From an uncultured Aquimarina sp. (GTDB taxonomy: Bacteria; Bacteroidota; Bacteroidia; Flavobacteriales; Flavobacteriaceae): DNA of 11,235 nt. Both the position numbers and the translations under genes were made by a program. This document shows, piece after piece, positions 1 to 6,890 of the stretch (position 1 is the first letter of the stretch; the number at the start of each line of letters is the position of its first letter). Where the stretch lies: the NCBI GenBank assembly GCA_937958735.1, contig CALGNG010000002.1, positions 1-11,235 on the forward strand. Direction: 5' to 3'. The notes beneath the pieces were generated by a model. It ran no database searches and was not told the origin of the DNA. It saw only the letters and a list, made by a program, of their open reading frames with translations.

Positions 1-2
1 TA

Positions 3-422
3 ATTGAAAAAAGACAAATTGAAAGATTTATTTCTCAGATAGGAAGTAACTATATGTTTACAAAGTTAGAAAGTACAGAAACTCCAAATTTCATAGCACA
101 TACACCTAATGAGAAAATAGCCATAGAGCATACTAGATTTATAGACCCAACAAATAAACAGATAGAAAAATTTAGAAAAGAAGTAATTGATGAAGCTCAA
201 AAACGATTTGAAAATGAAATAGGAGTTAATCTAGATGTAACATTTCATTATTCAAGTACAACTATGGATAAAAACCAACCTAAGTCATATTATATAAACC
301 TTTTGTATAATTTGGTTAATGAAATATATCAGGTAAACAAAAATAGAGAATTTAGAGTTTCTACTCATAGATTAAAAATAGAAAATAAATATATTAATAA
401 CTCATGTTACGCAAACAAATGA
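3..422 (+). CDS. Hypothetical protein, possible PD-(D/E)XK-like fold (5' end outside the window)
   Basis: The reading frame is open to the left edge. An ATG exists at 54, but 17 more codons precede it and read as plausible protein (RQIERFISQIG), so the true start is probably upstream. The visible part is about 139 residues. Counted from the ATG at 54, residues 11-26 read PNFIAHTPNEKIAIEH, followed by T and a charged helix (FRKEVIDEAQKRFENE) and a beta strand. This order, P-(D/N)-F, a turn, then a strand containing I-E-H-T, then a helix rich in Lys and Glu, recalls small restriction-endonuclease-fold proteins whose usual motif is PDF...GIEhT. Here the Asp is Asn, and no Lys follows the Glu in the usual ExK spacing, so activity is doubtful. 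The protein ends after only about 140 residues, which may be short for such proteins. It converges on the immunity genes and shares the terminator at 474-517. Function is not assigned; the fold is an inference. Confidence 0.6.
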   Translation: MEKRQIERFISQIGSNYMFTKLESTETPNFIAHTPNEKIAIEHTRFIDPTNKQIEKFRKEVIDEAQKRFENEIGVNLDVTFHYSSTTMDKNQPKSYYINLLYNLVNEIYQVNKNREFRVSTHRLKIENKYINNSCYANK

Positions 423-473
423 CCAAAAAAGGATTTTATGCAGCTTTAGGTGTTGATAAGTTTTTAAGTTCAT

Positions 474-517
474 TAAACAAAGAAGCCTTTTCAATATTGA
501 AAAGGCTTCTTTGTTTA
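474..517. terminator. Bidirectional terminator, 44-bp perfect palindrome
   Basis: The two 22-base arms (474-495 and 496-517) are exact reverse complements. The left arm begins TAAACAAAGAAGCC and its A-rich start gives a T-rich end on either strand. It lies between two convergent genes, 52 bases after the + strand stop at 422 and 27 bases after the − strand stop at 544. It can therefore form a stem with a U-rich tail in both directions. A stem forms readily if the central AT bases open as a loop. Confidence 0.85.
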
Positions 518-543
518 TTATATTGTAAAAAGTAGTTTAACTA

Positions 544-951
544 CTAACTCCCTTGCTGTAAAAAATATAATGGAATGTTTGGATAATTAGGGTTTTCACC
601 TTCCCATAAATCAAACCCTTCAAAGAATTTATGGTCTTCATCTTTTAATTGCTCACTAACCTCATTGTGTACTTTATATAATAATTCTCCTCTTGTAAAA
701 GAGGTTTTATTGTCTGCTTTTATTAAAAAACTAGGCTCTACTTCATCTTCTTCTATGTCATCCCAATGTGAGTATTGAATTATAATTTCTGAAAATTCTA
801 AAAAAGGCTCATCTAAAGGAATCTTGAAATAATCTCCTGTAATATCTTCATTATATTTGATTAAGGCTTTTTTAAACTCTTCTAAAGAAATGAACTTATC
901 CTTTTCAAAGTTCCATAAAACATCTTTTATCATTGTTTTGAAAGGTTCCAT
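544..951 (-). CDS. Putative immunity protein, unassigned family (135 aa)
   Basis: A small acidic protein with no signal peptide or membrane segment. It starts with a helical segment (MIKDVLWNFEKDKFISLEEFKKAL, residues about 7-30). An acidic stretch, DDIEEDEVEPSF, lies near residue 70, then FTRGELLYKVHNEV, a DEDHKFFEGFDLW segment near residue 105, and the C-terminal tail PLYFLQQGS. The DHxFFEGL...YFLxxGS ending is familiar to me from small uncharacterised proteins beside polymorphic toxins in Bacteroidota, but I cannot name the family. It is the last gene of the T6SS module, 21 bases after the Imm26-like gene and just before the terminator. Size, charge and position fit an orphan immunity protein that neutralises an incoming toxin in the cytoplasm. 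This is inferred from context and has no direct support. Confidence 0.7.
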   Translation of the reverse strand: MEPFKTMIKDVLWNFEKDKFISLEEFKKALIKYNEDITGDYFKIPLDEPFLEFSEIIIQYSHWDDIEEDEVEPSFLIKADNKTSFTRGELLYKVHNEVSEQLKDEDHKFFEGFDLWEGENPNYPNIPLYFLQQGS

Positions 952-972
952 AATTATGGTTTTAGTTATTTT

Positions 973-1623
973 TTAATAAAAACGAGCTAAATCAAAGCCA
1001 TGTTTTAATGCTAGTTCATAATAGCTCATATTTGGGTCTTCTCCAATATCTTTGTAAATTTCTTCACGTATCTCAGGAAAAGTTCTTAAATCTGAATCTC
1101 TAAAATAATTATCTATAATATCTTCTTGATCTTCTATTAAATCTCTTCTTCCGGCATAATCTAATGTAGCCAATTGTAAATAATACATATTACCTAGCGT
1201 TGGGAATATCTTTGTTTTATCTACATATTTTGTATCAAAACTTGTTAAAACACCTAATTCACCAACTGTTAATAATTTACCTAAAGGTTGAACACTATTA
1301 AATGTTTCAGGAAATGATACTTTCTTAGGGTTTACAGGAATATTTTTAATGATTGTAATATTCTCATTCAATAGTGTTTTTTTTGGTATAAAAGTACTAT
1401 CTACTATAACTTTAAATTCAGAAATTTCTGGTATTTTAGATATAGATTTATAGGTTTCAATTAAAACACTTTTACCATGCCAACCTAGGTAGTTATGGTT
1501 TTCTATTTTTTCTTTGTATTGCTCTTTTACATCAAATAAAATTCTACCAAAATAATAGTAGTCTGTATTTTCTATTTTTATTGCAAAAACATCTCCAACG
1601 TTTATTTTTCTTAATTTCCCCAT
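973..1623 (-). CDS. Imm26-like immunity protein (216 aa)
   Basis: The N-terminus reads KINVGDVFAIKI (residues 6-17), then YYYFGRILF at residues 22-30. A GDVFAI strand followed by a (Y/F)xFGRV-type strand is the hallmark of the Imm26 family, predicted cytoplasmic immunity proteins of polymorphic toxin systems. The domain probably covers about residues 5-125, including a hydrophobic GKLLTVGELGVLTSF segment. The remainder (about 130-216) is acidic and helical, ending YYELALKHGFDLARFY, and may be a family-specific extension. The ATG at 1623 directly follows the stop of the upstream 55-codon frame, with no base between them, which suggests translational coupling. No matching toxin lies in the window, so it is probably an orphan antidote kept against toxins of other strains. 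Family assignment rests on motif recognition only. Confidence 0.72.
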   Translation of the reverse strand: MGKLRKINVGDVFAIKIENTDYYYFGRILFDVKEQYKEKIENHNYLGWHGKSVLIETYKSISKIPEISEFKVIVDSTFIPKKTLLNENITIIKNIPVNPKKVSFPETFNSVQPLGKLLTVGELGVLTSFDTKYVDKTKIFPTLGNMYYLQLATLDYAGRRDLIEDQEDIIDNYFRDSDLRTFPEIREEIYKDIGEDPNMSYYELALKHGFDLARFY

Positions 1624-1791
1624 TTATTTTATAATAATATTATGGACAAGGATTGTGTCCGTATTTATATGCTTCCAAAAATCTAATAATCCATCAGGGA
1701 GTTTATTTTTATAACTATAAATCAACTTTAGTTCGATCTCTTGTTCAATTGCATAGCTTTTATATTTCGTAAAAAAAAATAAACATTTCAT
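1624..1791 (-). pseudogene. 55-aa remnant resembling the N-terminus of a GAD-like/Tdi1-type immunity protein
   Basis: A complete small frame, ATG at 1791 to TAA at 1624-1626, fills the space between two immunity genes: 13 bases after the preceding stop and directly abutting the next ATG. The product begins MKCLFFFTKYKSYAI and continues with YKNKLPDGLLDFWKHIN (residues 27-43). The GAD-like domain at the start of many T6SS immunity proteins (Tdi1 type, usually with a C-terminal DUF1851 part and around 200 residues long) typically shows a sequence like YKxxLPxxLLxxWKxxGFG. Here the match covers only that first helix pair. The Gly-Phe-Gly turn is absent and the protein stops at 55 residues. I read it as a truncated immunity gene. 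It could still be translated as a short peptide that couples its two neighbours. A run of nine A (1771-1779) near its start is a possible slippage site. Confidence 0.5.
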
Positions 1792-1804
1792 TTTAATTAT
1801 CGAA

Positions 1805-2266
1805 TTAAAAAACTAATACATTTCTTATATTACCTAGAAAAATTCTCTCATTTAAAAAAATAATTTTACCACTTTCTACTTTATAAAGTAAAGCATACGA
1901 ATATCCATTATCTTCATCCATATTATAAACTTGTGAAATAATGGCATCAAATAATCCGTCTTTTAATTCTACTTTTTCTTTGTAAATTAAAACTACCGTT
2001 TCTGTTTCATCTTCAATTTCTTCAATTTCTTCAATTGCTAGTTCGATAGCTTCTTCTATAGAGTCTGTAATTATTTTTTTGATTTTATAATTTTCGTTCC
2101 CGAAAACAAAATAGGGATAAAATTCTATTTCATTTTTCAAATTATTAACAGCAATTTCTTCAGCTTTCTCAATAACCTCTTTTATTTCATTATTTAATTC
2201 TAAAAATTCCATATTTGTTTTATTAATTATTTTAATCGAAAGTGTATTACTTAAATCATCTTCCAT
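1805..2266 (-). CDS. Probable cognate immunity protein of the PAAR-like effector (153 aa)
   Basis: This gene begins inside the end of the effector gene: its ATG at 2266 lies 16 bases before the effector frame finishes at 2251, in a different frame. Such overlap is usual for toxin-immunity pairs and ensures both are made together. The protein has no signal peptide or membrane segment. It is acidic, most clearly in ITDSIEEAIELAIEEIEEIE (about residues 66-85). It ends in a beta-rich part, DGLFDAIISQVYNMDEDNGYSYALLYKV, then a strand pair ending in LVF. An acidic protein is well suited to bind the very basic toxin C-terminus. A second possible start is Met19 (ATG ending at 2210, first base 2212), which would remove the overlap. 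The upstream start is preferred because it keeps coupling and a purine-rich AGGAGGT-complement lies just before it on the + strand only, so no Shine-Dalgarno decides it. I do not recognise a named Imm family. Confidence 0.75.
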   Translation of the reverse strand: MEDDLSNTLSIKIINKTNMEFLELNNEIKEVIEKAEEIAVNNLKNEIEFYPYFVFGNENYKIKKIITDSIEEAIELAIEEIEEIEDETETVVLIYKEKVELKDGLFDAIISQVYNMDEDNGYSYALLYKVESGKIIFLNERIFLGNIRNVLVF

Positions 2267-3750
2267 TTAACAGGAGGTGGGCCCTTTAAGGCTTTTTCCA
2301 ATGGTTTTGAAGGACCTTTACCTTTAAACACCCATTCTACATCCCATTTATCTTCTACTAGTGTTTTGTCAAAATTTAATTCTTTCTTTATTTCTTTACT
2401 GTAAGATACATTACTGTTAGAATAATCTTTAACTTCTACAGCTTTTTTCTTTTTAACGTCTGCAATATCGAGCTTTCTAACTATTTTTCCATCCTTATTT
2501 CTCATTGGGACTTCTCTTTTTCCCCATCCGATTTTTTTATGATAAGCATCAGCAGATGCATTTCCTTTGAGAGGATTTTTCATATTAGCATTATACCTGT
2601 TACTCCATTCATCATAAGTCATTTTACTATCAGGTTTTTTATTTTGATAGTCTTTCCATCGTTGTGCTTTATGTTCAGGAGTATTTGCTTTTAATTTTGT
2701 TTTTTTCTTTTTCTTAGATATCACAGGAGGAACTTCATCAAGATACTTCACATCTTCCAACACCTTTGGTTCTATTCTAGGTAATTCTATTTTATTACCA
2801 TCGTTTAATTTATCTAAAGCCTTAGCTCCATCTGCTAAATCTTCCGTTTTGTCTAATACCTTAACAGCATCTGTGGTATTATCTACAGCGTTAACAACTT
2901 TTACAACGTCTAAAGTTTTATCTGCTACTTTTACTGCGGTTAATGCTGCTGCACCACCTACTGTGGCTACGTCTAAAACGATTTCAAAGCCTACTTGTCC
3001 TATAAATTCAGTCACTTCTTCAACTTTCATTTTAGAAGCTTTCTCAATCATTTTATCTAGCATTTCAGCATTTTCTTGTTGAGCTAGTATATAATCTTGT
3101 GGGTTAATAGCCTTATTTATATCAGAATTACGATATAGCCACGTTCCTGCTTTTTTAGCGACATTACCTAATGCTTTAAAAGTTTCTACATCTTTTTGTA
3201 TCTGCTCTGCGTAACCTTTAGGATTTAGCATTTGATAGGTGTGTGTGTGTTTTCCTGCCCAAACTACTAAATCTACTATTCCTGTTACTGTGCCTTTTAA
3301 TGCTTTCCAAACGCCTATAGCTAAGCCTTTTTCTGCACGTAAAACCCAATCACTTATATCTACTACTGTATCGGCATATCTTCTCCAAAAACTTTTTTTA
3401 GGTTTTGGCATGGCTGCCATTGCAGCAGCCATGGTAAAAAATATTTTTACTTTACCGCCTAAAGCGCAAGGAAGTTCACTGTTTTCTAATAGCAATTTAT
3501 TACCACCAAGGGTAATAGCATCGGTAACATTAGTCCACCCTGTTACAGGTGCTGTACAAGGGTTGCCATTAGCACAGGAACAGGCTCCAAAAGGATCAAA
3601 ATTAACCACTAGTTTTGTATCTATTTGGGTACACATATTTTCTCCAAATATGGTTGTTTTTTTACTTGATAAACTACGGAGTTCAGATGGTTTAGTGCCC
3701 TTGTCACATACTAGATAAACACCTTCGGGAACATATTTTTTTCCACTCAT
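2251..3750 (-). CDS. DUF4280 PAAR-like T6SS effector with C-terminal candidate nuclease toxin (499 aa)
   Basis: Residues about 8-106 match DUF4280, a PAAR-like spike-tip domain: VYLVCDKG at the start, then a P-F-G-x-C segment (FDPFGACSC, 51-59), NPCTAP, GWTNVTDAITLGGNKLLL and SELPCALGGKVKI (91-103). Six Cys (15, 40, 57, 59, 65, 95) lie in this part. Next come an Ala/Met-rich stretch (107-114), helical linkers with Trp (120-205), a hydrophobic segment (about 253-275) and degenerate repeats of the type VKVxD (280-312). A Lys run at 346-350 leads to the toxin part (about 355-499), which carries R425-x-x-D428, then E439-V-K441 and a basic tail ending PPPVKWKMI. D...ExK fits a restriction-endonuclease-fold toxin; the subfamily is not certain. 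Its ATG overlaps the stop of the preceding gene (ATGA). It should cap VgrG and deliver a nuclease into a target cell. Confidence 0.85.
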   Translation of the reverse strand: MSGKKYVPEGVYLVCDKGTKPSELRSLSSKKTTIFGENMCTQIDTKLVVNFDPFGACSCANGNPCTAPVTGWTNVTDAITLGGNKLLLENSELPCALGGKVKIFFTMAAAMAAMPKPKKSFWRRYADTVVDISDWVLRAEKGLAIGVWKALKGTVTGIVDLVVWAGKHTHTYQMLNPKGYAEQIQKDVETFKALGNVAKKAGTWLYRNSDINKAINPQDYILAQQENAEMLDKMIEKASKMKVEEVTEFIGQVGFEIVLDVATVGGAAALTAVKVADKTLDVVKVVNAVDNTTDAVKVLDKTEDLADGAKALDKLNDGNKIELPRIEPKVLEDVKYLDEVPPVISKKKKKTKLKANTPEHKAQRWKDYQNKKPDSKMTYDEWSNRYNANMKNPLKGNASADAYHKKIGWGKREVPMRNKDGKIVRKLDIADVKKKKAVEVKDYSNSNVSYSKEIKKELNFDKTLVEDKWDVEWVFKGKGPSKPLEKALKGPPPVKWKMI

Positions 3751-4601
3751 AGTTCTTCTTTTATTGGTGTTATATGTACTTTTTGTTCGTAAGTAAACAA
3801 GCCTTTTATTTGTACAACTAAAATTTGTGCTACATCTTGTATTCCATAAAAATTATTCATGTCATAGGCTTCTACATAACTTGCAGTTACAGGTACTGCC
3901 AATTGGAGGTTATCAGCTAACTTCCTGAACTGTTTACGTACATTATAGTGGTCAAAAACTTCGGTATCAATTTCTCCCTTTCTTAGTAATTGTGTTTTTC
4001 CTTCTAAACCTTTTTCTTTTTTTATTGTATTTTCTAATTTTATAGGTAAATCTACTGTTCCAAAAAAGTTTTGAAATGTTTTATAATTGCTTTCCTTTTT
4101 GGATATTTCATCAAATTCGCCATAAATAGGAGGAAAAAATAAAGTGCCTATTTCAGATTCTATAAAAGTTTCTGTAAGTACTTTGTTGTCATTTATTAAT
4201 GCTGTAGTTTCTGTAATTAACTCATCTATATTCTCGTAATTCTTATGTGTTTTTTTAAACTGTTTTTTGCTTTTTACCCAAGTATCATTTATTTCCTCTA
4301 AGTTTAAAATACTAACTGGTAATCCGTTAGTATTGGTTTGTATTGTTAGGTTTGCTTGTAAAAAAGATAAATCGTTTTCAATTCCCCTTAATCTTTCTGT
4401 ATTACTTTGTTTTCTTTCTTTTATTTCTACTCTATATACATTTCCTATTTTGTTGGCGTATACATATTTTTTTTCTACTCTAGCCTGTACTATATTTTCA
4501 TTAGCTACAGCTCCTAGGGTACTACGTTGCCTTATTTGTATTGTATAAACTTGTAGCTTATTAGTTGTAGGAAATGCTATTATTTCTTGTGTTTGCTGCA
4601 T
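3747..4601 (-). CDS. Unrecognised 284-aa protein, candidate effector-loading adaptor
   Basis: I do not recognise a family. The protein lacks a clear signal peptide or membrane segment. Its N-terminal third is beta-rich (KLQVYTIQIRQRSTLGAV, then KKYVYANKIGNVYRVEIKER, about residues 43-62). A middle helical part has many Lys and Glu (about 105-150), with an FFPPIYGEFDEI turn near 154. A final beta segment runs IQDVAQILVVQIKGLFTYEQKVHI. It begins 3 bases after the vgrG stop and its own stop overlaps the effector ATG, so all three are almost certainly one message and translationally coupled. In other T6SS systems this slot between VgrG and effector often holds adaptor chaperones (DUF4123, DUF1795/EagR, DUF2169). 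None of those signatures is visible here, so a different adaptor family is inferred. A structural tip component is the main alternative. Confidence 0.8.
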   Translation of the reverse strand: MQQTQEIIAFPTTNKLQVYTIQIRQRSTLGAVANENIVQARVEKKYVYANKIGNVYRVEIKERKQSNTERLRGIENDLSFLQANLTIQTNTNGLPVSILNLEEINDTWVKSKKQFKKTHKNYENIDELITETTALINDNKVLTETFIESEIGTLFFPPIYGEFDEISKKESNYKTFQNFFGTVDLPIKLENTIKKEKGLEGKTQLLRKGEIDTEVFDHYNVRKQFRKLADNLQLAVPVTASYVEAYDMNNFYGIQDVAQILVVQIKGLFTYEQKVHITPIKEEL

Positions 4602-4604
4602 TAT

Positions 4605-6443
4605 TTATCCCTTATTAATTTCTACCTTACCTCCTGTTATTTTTGCTTTAGCACCTCCTTGTACTAATGCCTCTTTACCTGCTTGCACTTTAATATTTTC
4701 GGCATTAACATTTGCATCTGTTGCGGCATTTAGGTTTACACTCGCATTTTCACTTTCTATGGTAATATGCTCGCCTGCACTTACTCCAATACCTTGATCC
4801 ATAACATGAATTCCTAAATCGCGTTGTGCAAAAATGCTCATGGTACCATCTCCACCTTCATCATTAGGTAAAGCATGTATATTAATACTATTAGAGCCTT
4901 TTATTTCAATATCTTTTGATGCTAAAGTAAGTTTATTGGGAGCTTGTATTACAATTTCGCCATTCCCTTGCATTAGTATTACATTGCCACTAGGGTCGGC
5001 TATGGTAATACTGCCATTTTCGTCGTTTAAAAGTACTTTGTTACCACTACGAGTTTGGAAACCTTTAAAGTTATTTTGTTCACTTTGCCAAGCGGTGTGT
5101 TTGTTTACTCCTGTATATAAAGCAGATTGCATAAATGGACGTTCTACCTCTCCATTTTCGAAACCTATTAAAACCTCGTCGTTTACCTCTGGCAATACAT
5201 GAAAACCTCGGTCTCCACCAGCATAAGGAGTAGCTACACGTATCCATGGTGTGGTTTGGTTAATGGATACTTGCCATGGAAATTGCACTTTTATACGGCT
5301 TAGACCGTCGGGATCGTTAATTTTTTTTACTTTGGCTATTTGTGGATCTGCTTTATTTATAATAGAGATATCTGTTAAGGGGTATACGTCTATTTCTAGG
5401 GGTATTGCCTTAAAATAATTTATATACTTACCATTAATACCATAAGAATGGGTTATAGAGGTTACCCTATAGCTTCCTAAACTGTCTTCGTTACTTTTTA
5501 TATTTATAATTTTTCCTAGGCTTACGCCTGTATTAACACTTTCTCCATGTAGTGTTACTTGTTTTTGCTCGGCTAATTTTTTTTGTAAGCCTACGGCAGT
5601 ATCTAAACGTTGTTGTAAACGGGGATCTTCGAAAGTAGAAAATAGATGCTGGTTGGTTTCTGGAAAGGCTAGCTTACTTACTTTGGTGGCCATTGCTGTA
5701 TAACCTGTAGCATTAGAATTCATAGCAGAGGCTTCTGCTTGGGTGTCCGATTCCGAAAAATAGTTATTACTAAAATACTTAAAGTTAAGCGATTGGGTTT
5801 TTAGACCTAAACTAAAATCTTTTAAATCCACACCATAGGTTAGGGTTACTTCTTCTCCTAAATTTGGTTTTCCAAAATATAAGGTATTGGTGTTGTAGAA
5901 GAGGTATTCGCCATTACTGGCTGCTAAATACTGTAGGTACTCGAAACTACTCTGCTTGTTTTGTACTGCATAGTGTACCAAAGGGTCGTTTTCTGGTGCA
6001 GCAACTACTTTTAGAGCATAATTAGAATATTGGAATTTAATATCTTCCACTATTTCCGAAAGGCTTTTTTCTAAAAAACTATTCATATTAGGACCGTCGT
6101 CTAAAAAAATACTATTACTATGCCCTACTACATCTATAATATCTCCTATACCTCCATGATCTTTTCCTTTTCTTCCTCTTACTTGGGTTATGGTTCCTTG
6201 AAATTCGAAATCTTTATACCCTAAATAGCTTAAACCACTTATAATAACTGTAAAAGTTTTACCAAGGTAGTTACGACTTCTTTCTAGAACAGAAGTGTTA
6301 TTTAGGCTATCCTCTATGGATTGTCCCCTTACCGATACGTTAAATAGGCTATGCTTACCTATCTTTTCTTCCAACGAAAAGTTTATTATACTGGTAAAAA
6401 GAGTGCCGTCTAGAAATATTTGTATTGGAGTATCGAATGCCAT
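4605..6443 (-). CDS. vgrG: T6SS spike protein VgrG/TssI (612 aa)
   Basis: Forms the trimeric spike at the tip of the Hcp tube. The N-terminal part (about 1-350) is the gp27-like base, with a beta-barrel start (TPIQIFLDGTLFTSIINFSLEE) and the SSFEYLQYLAASNGEYLFY segment (165-183) common to VgrG and phage late-control proteins. Residues about 367-445 are the gp5-type OB fold: AKVKKINDPDGLSRIKVQFP, PWIRVATPYAGGDRGFHVLP, then NDEVLIGFENGEVERPFMQSALY. The rest (about 460-612) is a beta-helix needle of short repeats such as GNKVLLNDENGSITIADPSGNVILMQGNGEI. It ends KVEINKG with no added toxin domain, so this is a structural rather than an evolved VgrG. The length is usual for Bacteroidota. It starts 51 bases after tssD and is followed 3 bases later by the candidate adaptor gene. 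Family identification is secure. Confidence 0.96.
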   Translation of the reverse strand: MAFDTPIQIFLDGTLFTSIINFSLEEKIGKHSLFNVSVRGQSIEDSLNNTSVLERSRNYLGKTFTVIISGLSYLGYKDFEFQGTITQVRGRKGKDHGGIGDIIDVVGHSNSIFLDDGPNMNSFLEKSLSEIVEDIKFQYSNYALKVVAAPENDPLVHYAVQNKQSSFEYLQYLAASNGEYLFYNTNTLYFGKPNLGEEVTLTYGVDLKDFSLGLKTQSLNFKYFSNNYFSESDTQAEASAMNSNATGYTAMATKVSKLAFPETNQHLFSTFEDPRLQQRLDTAVGLQKKLAEQKQVTLHGESVNTGVSLGKIINIKSNEDSLGSYRVTSITHSYGINGKYINYFKAIPLEIDVYPLTDISIINKADPQIAKVKKINDPDGLSRIKVQFPWQVSINQTTPWIRVATPYAGGDRGFHVLPEVNDEVLIGFENGEVERPFMQSALYTGVNKHTAWQSEQNNFKGFQTRSGNKVLLNDENGSITIADPSGNVILMQGNGEIVIQAPNKLTLASKDIEIKGSNSINIHALPNDEGGDGTMSIFAQRDLGIHVMDQGIGVSAGEHITIESENASVNLNAATDANVNAENIKVQAGKEALVQGGAKAKITGGKVEINKG

Positions 6444-6494
6444 AGGAAATTATTAAAATATGGGATAAAAAAATAAGGGTACTGCTCTATTGGC

Positions 6495-6890
6495 TTAACT
6501 AATAAGCGGCCAATTGTTTTTATGTACTGCATCTCGAATAACCAATTCTTTTGCAGAAATTATTATCTCCGACATTAGGGGATTATTATCTATGGCATCA
6601 AAAATTTCTTCGAATTTTAAACAATAGGCTTGTTTAAATTCTACTTTTCTAAATACAGAAATCGCGTCTCTATTGTACAAAACTAATTCTCCATCTTTTA
6701 AGCCCTTATTGGACATAGCCCAAGAAATAACTTCGGTATTTTTTACAGACTCTACTGTTACAAATAATTTTCCTGCTTTGGATCTTTCTGCTGGCAAACC
6801 TGTTTCGTCGTCGGATTGATCTATACTATATCGAGATTTTAAAACCGTAAATTCTTCACGACCTATTATTAACTTGGCTAAAAAAGACAT
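6495..6890 (-). CDS. tssD: T6SS tube protein TssD/Hcp, Bacteroidota type (131 aa)
   Basis: Hexameric rings of this protein stack into the inner tube that is expelled by sheath contraction. The start MSFLAKLIIGREEFTVLKS, the SIDQSDDETGLPAE loop, KLFVTVESV, LVLYNRDAIS, FKQAYCLKFEEIFDA, the strand IIISAKELVIRD and the end VHKNNWPLIS match the TssD family seen in Bacteroidota T6SS, in both order and length. A longer frame starts at 6962, but its extra 24 residues (MVFTVLCFYCFRK...) are Cys- and Asn-rich and do not fit the family. The ATG at 6890 gives the standard N-terminus. It is preceded by an A/T-only leader, with no Shine-Dalgarno. It is the first gene of the module, before vgrG. Coupling of one hcp with one vgrG and an effector is typical of auxiliary T6SS modules. 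Confidence 0.95.
   Translation of the reverse strand: MSFLAKLIIGREEFTVLKSRYSIDQSDDETGLPAERSKAGKLFVTVESVKNTEVISWAMSNKGLKDGELVLYNRDAISVFRKVEFKQAYCLKFEEIFDAIDNNPLMSEIIISAKELVIRDAVHKNNWPLIS

Noticed and set aside
474..517. The palindrome as an insertion-sequence end or phage attachment site
   Set aside because: No transposase, target duplication or matching second copy was seen; its place between convergent genes is fully explained by termination.
419..535. A 38-codon + strand frame overlapping the stop at 422
   Set aside because: Its second half is the terminator stem itself, so coding is unlikely.
2849..3718. Open frames on the + strand (2849-3082 and 3239-3718) inside the effector gene
   Set aside because: They are antisense to a well-supported DUF4280 effector, their products are low-complexity Ser/Thr/Ala/Pro-rich, and no context supports them.
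4267..5202. Open frames on the + strand opposite vgrG and the candidate adaptor
   Set aside because: They lie antisense to supported genes and have no recognisable domain.
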